Below are positions 26,598 through 37,605 of a stretch of 64,000 nucleotides of DNA, piece after piece (position 1 is the stretch's first letter; each line of letters opens with the position of its first letter). The stretch is from Mycobacterium sp. ITM-2016-00316 (lineage in GTDB: Bacteria; Actinomycetota; Actinomycetes; Mycobacteriales; Mycobacteriaceae), in the NCBI RefSeq assembly GCF_002968335.2, contig NZ_CP134398.1, positions 124,001 to 188,000 on the forward strand, written 5' to 3'. The notes below the pieces were generated by a model. That model worked only from the letters and a program-made list of their open reading frames with translations. It searched no databases and was not told where the DNA came from. Made by a program: the position numbers and the translations under genes.

Positions 26598-29309
26598 GTG
26601 AGCAAGAAGCATCGTAAAAATAGTAGCCGAACGGTACGTACAGCGTTGCTGGGTGTCACCACGGCAACGGCGATGGCCGCCACGATCGCGGTTTCGGCGC
26701 CGGTGCCGACACCGCCGGCGCTGCTCGCCCAGGAACAACACAGCGTCAGCCTGACCGCGGCCAGCAGGCCCTACCAGCAGGCCCAGAACGTCATCAACAC
26801 GCTGCTGCCGGCGCTGGTCGATACCTTCGGCGCTCAGCCGAGAGTCACCCTCGACACGCTGCTGGCTCACGTTCCGCAGAGCATGTTGACCGATCTGCTG
26901 AATGCCAACGGCAACACCATCAATGTGGCGTCGCTGCTGGCCACGCTCGGCCTCAACGACGCGGGTTCGGATCTGAACACCGCGGTCACCGCGGCGATCA
27001 GTTCGGCGCTGACCGACTTTCTGACCTCGGCGACCACCGGCGAGAACGCCACTGCGTTGGAGGCGGAGTTGCGAGCGGCCATCGCCGCGGCGGTGGCGGA
27101 GCGGCTCAACGGGGTGAGCGTCACCGTCAACGTCCCGATCCTCGGCAACCGGACGATCACGTTGTCCTCGGTGATCGGCAGTTCCGGCATCAGCGGCATC
27201 GCCAACAGCGTTGCCGGGACGGTGGCGGGCGGCATCATGGACAACCTCAGTGACATCTTGCCCACCGCCGACGAACTGACCGCCGAGGTCACTGCGGTCC
27301 TTCCGGACCTGCTGACAACACTGTTCAACTCCGCGGACCTGACCGACTCCGAGGGCAACTTCCAGCTGGGCAACCTGTTGGATCTGGTGGGCCTCAACCT
27401 CAAGAGTCTTGCCGACAGCGGAGCCCTGTCGATCACCACCGCTGGCCCGCTGTTCACCCTCGCCCGACTGCTCGGCGGTGTCGACCTCGGCTGGACGCCC
27501 GGCACGCAGTCGGCGATCGCCGATTCGGTCAATGGCACCGGATACCTCGACCTCGGAACGACGACGCTGAAGACCAACCTGTCCGCCGCTTTGGCCGACG
27601 CGCTGGCCGACGGGTCGCTGGCCGCCGATCTGGGCACTGTGCTGACACCCACCCTGAACAATGTCGTCAACCAGATCGTGGACAACGCGACGGCGACCTT
27701 GGAGGAGGATCTGCGGGCCAGCCTCAACAGCGCGGTCGGCGGTTTGAATTACACGGTCCGCGTCTTCGGGCAGAACATCACGATCCCGATCGGCAGCGCC
27801 CTGCAGAGCGCGATCTCCCCGTTGATCGGAAACCTCGCAGACAGCCTGAACGACGGAATCTCCGGCAACGTCGCCGATCTCGTCGACGGCGTCGTGGAAA
27901 CCGGCACGGGCAGCATCGGCGATGCGCTCAACGAGGCCGTCACCGGAGCCATCGATGCCATCCCCGACCAGGAGATCGCCTCGGTCCGCATCCCGATCGT
28001 GATCGGTAGCGGGATGGGTGCGTTCTCGGCCGGTGCCGCCTACCGGGACGTGCTGGCGCAACTGTCATCTCAGCCCGGCGGGGTGGACTACGCCGGCGAC
28101 AATCCACTGCTGGGCAGCCTGACGATCCTGCCGGCGATCCTGCTGAACAATGCGGGCCGCGCCAACGGCGGCATCATGGCCAGATTTGCCGATCTGTTCG
28201 CGATGTTCGGAATCGACGCCGTGACACCGGATGTCGCGATCACCAGCAGTGGTGGCACACCGATCGGTGACACCGGCCTCGCTCTGGGTGGGGCGAACCT
28301 GGTGCCGGTCAAGATCGACGCCACCGTCGAGTATCAGTTGATGTCGGATTTCGCGGCATGGGCCAACCCGGTCACGCTGCTGAACAACGTGGTCGCAGGG
28401 CTGCTGCCGACCTACATGCTGCGCGGCGTGGATGTCACCGGTGCGGCCGGACAGCTGACCGCGGAGCTGGAGGAACTGGTCGGCAGCCTGGCCGACCAGA
28501 ACGCCGCAGACACCAACATCTATCTGACGGTGCGAGCCAACAGTCTTCCGATGCTGGAACCGCTCTACCTGATCGGTGACGTCATGCGGTTGGCGGGCCT
28601 GGCGCCGGTGGCGAACCTGGTGAACGGATTGGCCAATGCCCTGTCGCCGGCGTTGCGGAGTCTGACCAACCTGGGCTACTCGGATGCGTTCTGGAACCCC
28701 GAGACCGGAGCCTATGAGCGCACGCTCGACTCTGCGGCGACCCGGGTGCAGTTCGGCACGCTGCCGAACGTGAACTGGGGCGAGGTGTTGCCGAATGTGC
28801 TCCGGCAGCTCGGCAGCGGATTCCGGACCGCGATGACGACCAACAACAACACCGGTCCGAATGCGCTCTCGTCGGTGGGTGATCTGCTCAACGGCAATAT
28901 CGGCGATGTGTTGTCCGGGTTGACCGGTGCGGCCGATGATGCGCTGGCCGACGTCGCGATCACCGCGGACGAATCGGGTGGTGCGGCGGCCGACGAAGGG
29001 GCGGCGAACCGTTCGGTATCTGCCGATGCCGCGCCGGCAACCACTCCGCCGGCCGGGGAGCCGGTCGAGCAGCCCGCGGAACCGGTCGCCGAAGAACCGG
29101 TCGAGGTGGTCGAGCCGGAGGTCAAGCGGTTGCCGAAGACGCCCAAGCGGGTAAGGGAAGCGGCCAGGACCGCCGCCGAACTCACGGCGGCCAAGGGGCC
29201 CGCCGCCGACAAGGCGCCAAAGAAGTCGGACAACGACCAGGGCGACAGCGGCGGCCCGGATGCCACGTCCGAACCGAGCGACAGCGCCGGCGGGCAGAAC
29301 GCCGCCTGA
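26598..29309 (+). CDS. Exported PE-PPE-like protein lacking the nucleophile serine (paralogue of 11844)
   Basis: Protein of 903 residues. Signal peptide at residues 1-45 (KKHRK, RTVR, Ala/Thr core). The PE-PPE-like region (about 290-740) shares blocks with the 11844 protein: DLGWTPGT, RIPIVIGSGMGA, NAGRANGGIMARFADLF, VDATVEYQLMSDFA, LPMLEPLYLIGD. The nucleophile position is Gly472 (GSGMG where active members have GYSQS). An extra hydrophobic, Ala/Leu-rich segment (about 60-290) is absent from the shorter paralogue. The tail (about 800-903) is charged and rich in Pro, Glu, Lys. GTG 26598 is preferred because the signal peptide starts there; upstream the frame is open to 26523. Confidence 0.7.
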   Translation: MSKKHRKNSSRTVRTALLGVTTATAMAATIAVSAPVPTPPALLAQEQHSVSLTAASRPYQQAQNVINTLLPALVDTFGAQPRVTLDTLLAHVPQSMLTDLLNANGNTINVASLLATLGLNDAGSDLNTAVTAAISSALTDFLTSATTGENATALEAELRAAIAAAVAERLNGVSVTVNVPILGNRTITLSSVIGSSGISGIANSVAGTVAGGIMDNLSDILPTADELTAEVTAVLPDLLTTLFNSADLTDSEGNFQLGNLLDLVGLNLKSLADSGALSITTAGPLFTLARLLGGVDLGWTPGTQSAIADSVNGTGYLDLGTTTLKTNLSAALADALADGSLAADLGTVLTPTLNNVVNQIVDNATATLEEDLRASLNSAVGGLNYTVRVFGQNITIPIGSALQSAISPLIGNLADSLNDGISGNVADLVDGVVETGTGSIGDALNEAVTGAIDAIPDQEIASVRIPIVIGSGMGAFSAGAAYRDVLAQLSSQPGGVDYAGDNPLLGSLTILPAILLNNAGRANGGIMARFADLFAMFGIDAVTPDVAITSSGGTPIGDTGLALGGANLVPVKIDATVEYQLMSDFAAWANPVTLLNNVVAGLLPTYMLRGVDVTGAAGQLTAELEELVGSLADQNAADTNIYLTVRANSLPMLEPLYLIGDVMRLAGLAPVANLVNGLANALSPALRSLTNLGYSDAFWNPETGAYERTLDSAATRVQFGTLPNVNWGEVLPNVLRQLGSGFRTAMTTNNNTGPNALSSVGDLLNGNIGDVLSGLTGAADDALADVAITADESGGAAADEGAANRSVSADAAPATTPPAGEPVEQPAEPVAEEPVEVVEPEVKRLPKTPKRVREAARTAAELTAAKGPAADKAPKKSDNDQGDSGGPDATSEPSDSAGGQNAA

Positions 29310-29321
29310 GTGTCCGAAATA

Positions 29322-29359
29322 CAGAACCGCCCAACTCCGAACGGAGTTGGGCGGTTCTG
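29322..29359. terminator. Bidirectional terminator between convergent genes
   Basis: A perfect 18-bp stem starting CAGAACCGCCCAACTCCG with a two-base loop separates the PE-PPE-like gene from the convergent alcohol dehydrogenase gene. Confidence 0.88.
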
Positions 29360-29373
29360 CCGTCTGCGTGGTG

Positions 29374-30498
29374 TTACCAGTCGGCCTCGTCGAAGCGGAC
29401 GACGCCACGGATGTTGTTGCCGTCCAGCATGTCCTGGTAGCCCTGGTTGATGTCTTCCAGGCGGTAGGTGCGGGTGATCATGTCATCGATGTTCAGCAGC
29501 CCGGACTTGTAGAGCGCGGTCAGTCGCGGCGTCTCCACATGGGAGCTACCCCCACCGAAGATGTTGCCTTTCAACGTCTTCTGCAACATGGTGAACAGGA
29601 ACAGGTTTAGCTTGACGTCGGCGTCCATCATCGAACCCATCCCGGTCACCACGCAGGTGCCGGTCTTGGCGGTGAGGATCATCGCCTCTTCGATGTACTC
29701 GCCCTTCATGGTGCCGACGGCGATGATGACCTTGTCGGCCATCAGCCCGTGGGTGACGTCGATGACCGGCGCTATCGCCTCGGCCATGGTCGGGTACACG
29801 TGCGTGGCGCCGAACTTGATGGCCTGCTCACGCTTCCATTCGTTCGTGTCGATCGCGATGACCTGCTTGGCCCCCGAGATCACCGCACCCTGCAACGCGC
29901 TCATGCCGATACCGCCGACGCCGACGATGATGACGGTCTCGCCGGGTTTGACGTCGGCGACGTTGGTCGCCGATCCGAAGCCGGTGGGTACCGCGCAGCC
30001 CATGATGGCCGCGGTCTCGAAGGGGATGTCATCGTCGATCTTGACCACGGAATCCTTGTGCACCGTCATGTACGGGGCGAAGGTGCCGAGCAGGTTCATC
30101 GGCGACACCTCGTGCGATCCGGCATGGATGCGACTGGTGCCGTCGGCGATGGCCTTGCCGCCGAGCAGCACGGCGCCGCGGTCACACAGCGAGCGAAACC
30201 CCTTCAGGCATGGCGGGCAGGTACCGCAGGCCGGGATGAACGCCAGGATGACGTGATCACCCTCGGCGATACCGGTGACGTTCTTGCCGACCTTGGTGAC
30301 TACACCGGCGCCCTCGTGGCCGCCGAGGGCGGGCAGTCCGATCGGGGTCGCGCCGGTGGTGATGTGGTAGTCGGAGTGGCACATGCCGGCGGCGTGCATC
30401 TGGATCTGCACCTCGTCGGCCACCGGGTCGCCCAGATCGATCTCGTCAACCTTGAACGGCGAATTGAGCTCCCAGAGCAGGGCACCTTTGGTCTTCAT
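29374..30498 (-). CDS. NDMA-dependent (nicotinoprotein) zinc alcohol dehydrogenase
   Basis: Protein of 374 residues of the medium-chain zinc dehydrogenase family. Catalytic zinc ligands Cys40 and His61-Glu62 and the structural zinc set Cys91, Cys94, Cys97 and Cys105 are all present; the Rossmann motif is VGVGGIG. Overall sequence matches the actinobacterial NDMA-dependent alcohol dehydrogenases, which keep NAD tightly bound and pass electrons to another carrier. Start ATG 30498 lies 8 bases after a minus-strand TATTAT, and a KstR-type palindrome overlaps this -10, suggesting control by sterol intermediates. Confidence 0.88.
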   Translation of the reverse strand: MKTKGALLWELNSPFKVDEIDLGDPVADEVQIQMHAAGMCHSDYHITTGATPIGLPALGGHEGAGVVTKVGKNVTGIAEGDHVILAFIPACGTCPPCLKGFRSLCDRGAVLLGGKAIADGTSRIHAGSHEVSPMNLLGTFAPYMTVHKDSVVKIDDDIPFETAAIMGCAVPTGFGSATNVADVKPGETVIIVGVGGIGMSALQGAVISGAKQVIAIDTNEWKREQAIKFGATHVYPTMAEAIAPVIDVTHGLMADKVIIAVGTMKGEYIEEAMILTAKTGTCVVTGMGSMMDADVKLNLFLFTMLQKTLKGNIFGGGSSHVETPRLTALYKSGLLNIDDMITRTYRLEDINQGYQDMLDGNNIRGVVRFDEADW

Positions 30499-30506
30499 GG
30501 AAGCCG

Positions 30507-30512
30507 ATAATA
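30507..30512 (-). promoter_or_regulatory. -10 hexamer TATTAT of the alcohol dehydrogenase gene
   Basis: On the minus strand TATTAT lies 8 bases before ATG 30498, so the mRNA would have little or no leader. It overlaps the KstR-type box by two bases. Confidence 0.45.
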
Positions 30513-30524
30513 GAACACGTTCCA
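30511..30524. promoter_or_regulatory. KstR-type operator TAGAACACGTTCCA
   Basis: Matches all eight fixed bases of the KstR motif TNNAACNNGTTNNA and differs from a perfect palindrome at one arm end only. It begins 13 bases upstream of the alcohol dehydrogenase start codon and overlaps its -10. Confidence 0.55.
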
Positions 30525-30660
30525 GATCGGCGCCTTTCCCGACTGTGAACTGCAGGTTTGCCGGCTTTCTCTCGTCATTCCCGTCCGCCCTGCGATGAAC
30601 CCGGCCGCTCAGGCCGGTCTACCCGTAGGAGTACCGACAACCGGAAGAAAGTGCATACCG

Positions 30661-31161
30661 ATGACTCAGATCAGTGCCCGCATAGTCCCCAACCTGTGGT
30701 TCGACCGGCAAGCCCTCGAGGCCGCCGAGCATTACATTGCCGCCTTCGGCGGCAACGGCAGGATCATCGGCACGACGCCCGCACACCCGGGCGCCCCCTC
30801 TCCGCAGGATGTGCCGATGGTCGTCGAGTTCGAACTCGACGGTCAACCGTTTGTCGGGATCAACGGCGGTCCGGAGTTCACCTTCAGCGAGGCCGTTTCA
30901 CTGGAAGTGCGGGTGAAGGATCAAATGGAACTGGACCGGATCTGGGCCGCCCTGGTCGACGGTGGTGAGGAACAGCCCTGCGGATGGCTGAAGGACAAGT
31001 ACGGCTTGTCCTGGCAGATCACCCCGACGGCGTACTACGACCTGATGACGCGCGGGGACGCGCAGGCCAAAGAGCGGCTGATGAACGCGGTGATGGCCAC
31101 GTTCGGCAAGTTCGATGTGGCGGCACTTGAGGCGGCTCACCGGTCAGAGGGTGGGCGGTAG
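30661..31161 (+). CDS. VOC family protein (PhnB-like)
   Basis: Protein of 166 residues of the PhnB/3-demethylubiquinone methyltransferase-like branch of the vicinal oxygen chelate fold: ARIVPNLWFDRQALEAAEHY at the start, FELDGQPFVGINGGPEF in the middle and CGWLKDKYGLSWQITP near the end. Members are of unknown enzymatic role. ATG 30661 has GGAAGAAA upstream; an open frame extends to 30595. Convergent with sigG, overlapping its end by 18 bases. Confidence 0.83.
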   Translation: MTQISARIVPNLWFDRQALEAAEHYIAAFGGNGRIIGTTPAHPGAPSPQDVPMVVEFELDGQPFVGINGGPEFTFSEAVSLEVRVKDQMELDRIWAALVDGGEEQPCGWLKDKYGLSWQITPTAYYDLMTRGDAQAKERLMNAVMATFGKFDVAALEAAHRSEGGR

Positions 31162-32136
31162 ACCGAACTTCTCGAACAGCCTGGTGTCCAGGAACGCCAC
31201 CACATGGGTGATCCCGGCGCCGGTGACGTCCAGGACGTGCAGCTGAAACGCCTCGTGCACACCGGTCTCCGGGTTGCGCAGGTACATTCCCGCGGCGGCC
31301 TGGCCGTTGGCGGTGGTCGACACCAGTCGCATGTCGCCCGGGCGTTCGGCCGGGCACTTGTCGCGGGACAGGGCTCCGATGGCTGTGGGCCCCACGTACC
31401 AGCTGTCGAACGGGGGCATCTCCCAGATGGCGTCGTCGGTGAACAGCTTCTCCAGCTTGTCGATGTCGTAGGCCTCGAAGGCCGAGATGTAGCGCGTCAA
31501 CAGCTCCTTCGCCTCGGGGGAGTCCGGAGGGGTCAGCGGCTGATCCTCGCTGGGGCCGATGGCATCGAGTTGGGCGCGGGCCCGCTGCAACAGGCTGTTG
31601 ACCGCGGCCGTCGACGAGCCGACCGCGTCGGCCACCTCGGCGGCTCGCCACTGCAGCACATCGCGCAATACGAGCACCGCGCGCTGTCGCGGCGAGAGAT
31701 GTTGCAGGGCAGCCACGAAGGCCAGTCGCACCGATTCGCGAGTGCCGACCACTGCCTGCGGATCGGCCGGATCATCGGCATCGGGCAGCGGTTCCAGCCA
31801 CGGAACCTCATGCCGCTCATGGATGTCCGCGTGCGGATCGGAACTCGGCGTACCCAGGCCCGAGGGCAGCGGACGGCGTTGTTTACCCTCCAGCGCGGTC
31901 AGTGAGGTATTGGTGGCTATGCGGTACAGCCAGGTGCGCACCGAGGATTTGCCTTCGAATCGGTCATAGGACTTCCAGGCGCGCAGGAATGTCTCCTGGA
32001 CCAGATCCTCGGCGTCGTGCACCGACCCGGTCATCCGGTAGCAGTGCGCCAGCAGCTCGCGCCGATAGCGCTGCGCGTCGGCGAGGAACGCATCTCTGGA
32101 GTCGAATTTGTCATCTACTGCTGTGAGGACGCTCAC
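31144..32136 (-). CDS. sigG: ECF sigma factor SigG (with SnoaL-like C-terminal domain)
   Basis: Protein of 330 residues: sigma region 2 (about 15-85, YRRELLAHCYRMTGSVHDAEDLVQETFLRAW), region 4 (about 140-200, LSPRQRAVLVLRDVLQW, SSTAAVNSLLQRAR) and a SnoaL-like NTF2-fold domain (about 215-330), which in this sigma group replaces a separate anti-sigma factor. Sequence and the divergent lipase gene agree with SigG (Rv0182c). GTG 32136 is chosen since minus-strand TAAGCT lies 7 bases upstream, giving a leaderless mRNA; GTG 32166 is possible. Confidence 0.88.
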   Translation of the reverse strand: MSVLTAVDDKFDSRDAFLADAQRYRRELLAHCYRMTGSVHDAEDLVQETFLRAWKSYDRFEGKSSVRTWLYRIATNTSLTALEGKQRRPLPSGLGTPSSDPHADIHERHEVPWLEPLPDADDPADPQAVVGTRESVRLAFVAALQHLSPRQRAVLVLRDVLQWRAAEVADAVGSSTAAVNSLLQRARAQLDAIGPSEDQPLTPPDSPEAKELLTRYISAFEAYDIDKLEKLFTDDAIWEMPPFDSWYVGPTAIGALSRDKCPAERPGDMRLVSTTANGQAAAGMYLRNPETGVHEAFQLHVLDVTGAGITHVVAFLDTRLFEKFGLPPTL

Positions 32137-32143
32137 GATGGCG

Positions 32144-32149
32144 AGCTTA
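32144..32149 (-). promoter_or_regulatory. -10 hexamer TAAGCT of sigG
   Basis: On the minus strand TAAGCT (TANNNT) ends 7 bases before GTG 32136, consistent with leaderless transcription. Confidence 0.45.
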
Positions 32150-32190
32150 CCGACCCCCACCGACAAGCGGGATGCATCGCCGGTTGCAGA

Positions 32191-34121
<1,931 letters not shown>

Positions 34122-34132
34122 AGCGCGCCGTC

Positions 34133-34399
34133 TCAGAGCTGATCGATCTTGATGAGACCGTCCTGTAGTGCACGCGCAACGAGTGCCGCCTTGGTGGGCG
34201 CCGGTCTGCCGGCCGCGGCGTACTTCGCACGGACGCGCTGCACCACCGTGCGAACCGTTGCCGCCGAGATGTGCAGGCGAAGCGCCACCGAATCCTTGTT
34301 GTCGTCGAGGATCCAGGCGATCAGCACCTGTCGCTCACGCAGCGTGAGGTCCGGGCGGCGCCGCGGTGAATCGGGGGGAACATGCTCTGGTGAGCTCAT
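34133..34399 (-). CDS. Stand-alone LuxR-type helix-turn-helix protein
   Basis: Protein of 88 residues that is essentially one LuxR/GerE DNA-binding domain: LTLRERQVLIAWILDDNKDSV, SAATVRTVVQRVRAKY and a last helix KAALVARALQDGL. There is no receiver or sensor domain. It lies 38 bases after the last glycosyltransferase gene of the minus-strand island and likely belongs to the same transcript, so it is a candidate regulator of that cluster. Confidence 0.78.
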   Translation of the reverse strand: MSSPEHVPPDSPRRRPDLTLRERQVLIAWILDDNKDSVALRLHISAATVRTVVQRVRAKYAAAGRPAPTKAALVARALQDGLIKIDQL

Positions 34400-34437
34400 G
34401 TCAGCCGACTCCCCTGCGCCCAGCTGTCGGTTGGCCC

Positions 34438-36039
34438 CTACGCTGTCTCGGCTCTGGCTTCCTCACGTTGACCCCCATCCCGTGCCGAAACAGTAACGGC
34501 ACTACGTGTTTGGTGACCGGTTCCAACCCCCCGCAGGCCGCCTACCGCTTCGTCGAGCGTGTGCAGGTCGTGACCGTGTTCCGTTTTGTCCCAGAAGTGA
34601 CGCATCCGGGGATTCGCAAGTTCGTAACACGCTTTGGCCAGCGACATCACCGTCAGCATGGGCCAGATGCCGGTCAGCACGACCAGCATGTACTTCACAG
34701 TACAGAAACCTTCATTTTTCGTCGCAGCAGCCACGTGTTGTAGGAAAAGCGCGAAATTGCCGAAAACCAGCAACAACACACCGAGGTAGAGCAAGGGTCC
34801 GGGGAACAGCTCTTCGATCACCGGAGAGCGGGTCGAGAAGTAGGCGATCGTGAGCGTCCAGGACAGTGCGCTCAGCAGAATCGACAGCGGGGTTCCGATC
34901 AGGAACAGGACGTAGACGAACCAGCGCAGGGGGCCCATCCGGAGCATGGTCTGGATGGGGTTTCGGGTGAAGATGAGTCCGGTCTGGATGTATCCCTTGA
35001 GCCAGCGCGACTTCTGGCCGATGAGTGCGCTCACCCGGGTGGTCGCAACCTCATTGGTGACACTGTCGAGCATCGCGATCTTGTAGCCGTGCAGTGCGAG
35101 TGCGCCGGCGAGATCGGCATCCTCGGTGACATTGAACATGTCCCAGATGCCGGCCCACTGCACCCCCGGCGGCTGTTGTCGGGGATCGATGCTGACGCGG
35201 GTGAGCAACTCCAGCCTGAAATGGTTCGACGTGCCGCCCAGCGGCGGAATCAGACCCAGCTTGGCCATACCCGGCAGCACCCAACAGAAGTGCACCAGAT
35301 ACTCCACCCACATCAGGCGCGACACCCAGCTGCTGGTCACGTTGGAGAACTCAAGTTGAGCCTGTAGGCACACCACTTGGGAATCAAGCGTGTCGTAGGC
35401 CCGAAACATGCCGACGGCCTTGAGCAGCTGGTCCGGCTCGGGGCGATCCTCGGCGTCGTAGATGACGCACAGTCGGCCCGCCCGCTCCTTTCTGGAAAGC
35501 GTGCGCGCATCCTCAATCGCCTTGTGCGCGCCGAAGTTCAGCGCGCGTTGCTTGCCGTAGGGCTTGACGTCCGGGATCTCGACGACCTCGAAGAAGTCTG
35601 GCAGTTCCAGTGCGTCGGCGGCGGCGCGGGTGCCGGGATCCCGATCGCGGGACTCCACGAGAAGCTTGACCTTGAGCCGGTGCTTCGGATACCGCAGCGC
35701 CGACATACCGCGCACCATCGGCTCGACCATGTTCGCTTCCCGGAACATCGGGATGAGGACGAGATAGTGCGGCAGATCGGCGTCGTCGACTTCCGGCACG
35801 TGGTAATCGGGGTATTGGTACCGCGTCGAGGCGTACCAGAGTCCCATCTTCAGCAGGATCACGAAGACCGCGAAGAAGATCAGCACCGTCGCCACGATGA
35901 CCTTGGCGAGGGTGAGCGGATTGAATACGAGCGCCGCCGCCGTGAGCGCCAGCAGGGCCAGTATGCAGGCCAACTGACCGGTGCTGATGACCGTCGCCGC
36001 GGTGTGCCGAATCGGGTTGGAGTTCTTCATCTTGAGCAT
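34438..36039 (-). CDS. Processive-type membrane glycosyltransferase, GT2 (cellulose synthase-like)
   Basis: Protein of 533 residues: two N-terminal membrane helices (about 15-65), a cytoplasmic GT2 domain (about 90-350) and several C-terminal helices (about 360-490). Motifs of membrane polysaccharide synthases are all present: DAED near residue 195, TEDADL near 310 and QKSRW at 342-346 (QxxRW). It should therefore polymerise or transfer sugar from a nucleotide sugar at the membrane. ATG 36039 starts 3 bases after the stop of the upstream GT gene. The C-terminal 40 residues are charged. The sugar is unknown. Confidence 0.82.
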   Translation of the reverse strand: MLKMKNSNPIRHTAATVISTGQLACILALLALTAAALVFNPLTLAKVIVATVLIFFAVFVILLKMGLWYASTRYQYPDYHVPEVDDADLPHYLVLIPMFREANMVEPMVRGMSALRYPKHRLKVKLLVESRDRDPGTRAAADALELPDFFEVVEIPDVKPYGKQRALNFGAHKAIEDARTLSRKERAGRLCVIYDAEDRPEPDQLLKAVGMFRAYDTLDSQVVCLQAQLEFSNVTSSWVSRLMWVEYLVHFCWVLPGMAKLGLIPPLGGTSNHFRLELLTRVSIDPRQQPPGVQWAGIWDMFNVTEDADLAGALALHGYKIAMLDSVTNEVATTRVSALIGQKSRWLKGYIQTGLIFTRNPIQTMLRMGPLRWFVYVLFLIGTPLSILLSALSWTLTIAYFSTRSPVIEELFPGPLLYLGVLLLVFGNFALFLQHVAAATKNEGFCTVKYMLVVLTGIWPMLTVMSLAKACYELANPRMRHFWDKTEHGHDLHTLDEAVGGLRGVGTGHQTRSAVTVSARDGGQREEARAETA

Positions 36040-36042
36040 CGG

Positions 36043-37605
36043 TCAGATTCCGTCCTTGTAGACGACGTACAGGTCATTGCTGAACACCTCGTGGTAACCG
36101 TCCAGCTTCGGAGTCCCCGACAGCTCGCGGTAGGTCTCGTCGGCGCCGTTGCCCCCGCGCATGACGATCCACCGGATCCGCTGGCCGGGTGGGTTGCTCA
36201 GTGCGGGATCCCACTTTTGATAGCTGCCCTCATAGACGTTGTTGGACAGCCCGATTCGGGCGTGGAACAGTATTGATTCATTGCCGAACGACTCGATGAG
36301 GATCACTCCACCGTCATAGTGCTCACGAAGGTAATCGCTGGTGGATACCGCGGTCTCGGGGAAACCGGTGCTGCCTTCCAGCGCGGTCACCACGTGGGTC
36401 GGTCCGCCGGGCAGCAGTGGTAGCAGTGTGCAGGCGATCGCCGCGCAGAGTCCGGCGATCGCGGGACGCCCGGGCAGCAGGCTGACCAGATAGGCCAGCA
36501 GAATCGCGGCAGGCACCACCATCAGCAGGCCAAAACGCACGTTGTACAGATCCTGGGTGAGCTGCTGGACGTGGAGCGGCCGCTGCCCGACGGTCAACGC
36601 GAAGACGAAGAACGGCGCGATGGTCAGCAAGCCCAGCACCGGCAGCACCTGCAGCGACCGGCGTCGCACGACCAGCACGACCACGCCGACGATCGCGGCC
36701 AAAACGACGGCGATGCCGAGGTTCTCCACCACTGCGTACCAATAGGTTTGGGCGGCCACCACCGGGCGACCCACCGCGACCTCACCCTCGCCGACCCACA
36801 GCGACGGCTTGGCATACTTACCGCTCTGAAAGTTGAGCGGATTACCGAATATCAGCAGATTCCAGCCCATCCAGAGCGCAATGGCCGCTCCGGCCAGAAA
36901 AGCGAAACCCAGCGTGATGCCGACGACTGCCTGCCGTCCGTACTGGCGCCACGCCACGAACGCCACGATGGCGCCGATGACGATGGTGAGCGGCCACGCC
37001 TCGTAGCGCGTCAGGCATGCCACGAAAGCCGCTATGGCCGTGGCGAACAGATACGGGTACTTGCGGGCGTGATCCTCGGCTTGGATCCACCGCAGCAGAT
37101 AGTAGGTGGCGGCAGCTATGGCGGCGAAGAGCAGCAGCTCGGTCATCGGCGTCGACTGCATGTAGAGCACATTGGGATTCAGCGCGAACACGGCAAGTCC
37201 GGCGAACGCCGGAATTTTGCCTTGTGTCAAAGCGAAACCGGTCTTGTATACATAGACGCATGCGATGACATAGCTGACCATGCTGACCGCCGCGCCCGCG
37301 AAACCGCTGTAGTAGAACGGCGTGATCCAAATCAGCGGTAGTGCGAGGATATGTGGGAGCGGCAACCACACCCCGCCCAGCTGCGCGAAACCCGCGGTCG
37401 GACTGTTCAACGTGCGGGCCGCGATCTGCAGGTGCGAGATCGAGTCCTTATAGCCCAGCGCCATACCCTTGCTGAAGAAGTAGGCGTAGGCGCCCAACGA
37501 CATGAGTGCCGCGCCGAGCGCCACCCACCGAACAGTGCGGTCTCGGGGGGCGGTCGGACTGTCGGCCCGGACTGCGGGTGCCTCGGTGCGGTCGGTGATG
37601 GTCAC
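36043..37605 (-). CDS. Polytopic GT-C-type glycosyltransferase
   Basis: Protein of 520 residues with about 10-12 membrane helices and a soluble C-terminal domain (about 405-520). An acidic residue, Asp54 (GYKDSISH), sits in the first extracytoplasmic loop, as expected for GT-C enzymes that use polyprenyl-phosphate sugars on the outer face of the membrane. The C-terminal part carries VYEGSYQKWDPAL and a final VVYKDG strand, resembling other actinobacterial membrane GTs. GTG 37605 overlaps the stop of the GtrA-GT2 gene (GTGA). Natural partner for the sugar-phosphate polyprenol made by that gene (inference). Confidence 0.75.
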   Translation of the reverse strand: MTITDRTEAPAVRADSPTAPRDRTVRWVALGAALMSLGAYAYFFSKGMALGYKDSISHLQIAARTLNSPTAGFAQLGGVWLPLPHILALPLIWITPFYYSGFAGAAVSMVSYVIACVYVYKTGFALTQGKIPAFAGLAVFALNPNVLYMQSTPMTELLLFAAIAAATYYLLRWIQAEDHARKYPYLFATAIAAFVACLTRYEAWPLTIVIGAIVAFVAWRQYGRQAVVGITLGFAFLAGAAIALWMGWNLLIFGNPLNFQSGKYAKPSLWVGEGEVAVGRPVVAAQTYWYAVVENLGIAVVLAAIVGVVVLVVRRRSLQVLPVLGLLTIAPFFVFALTVGQRPLHVQQLTQDLYNVRFGLLMVVPAAILLAYLVSLLPGRPAIAGLCAAIACTLLPLLPGGPTHVVTALEGSTGFPETAVSTSDYLREHYDGGVILIESFGNESILFHARIGLSNNVYEGSYQKWDPALSNPPGQRIRWIVMRGGNGADETYRELSGTPKLDGYHEVFSNDLYVVYKDGI

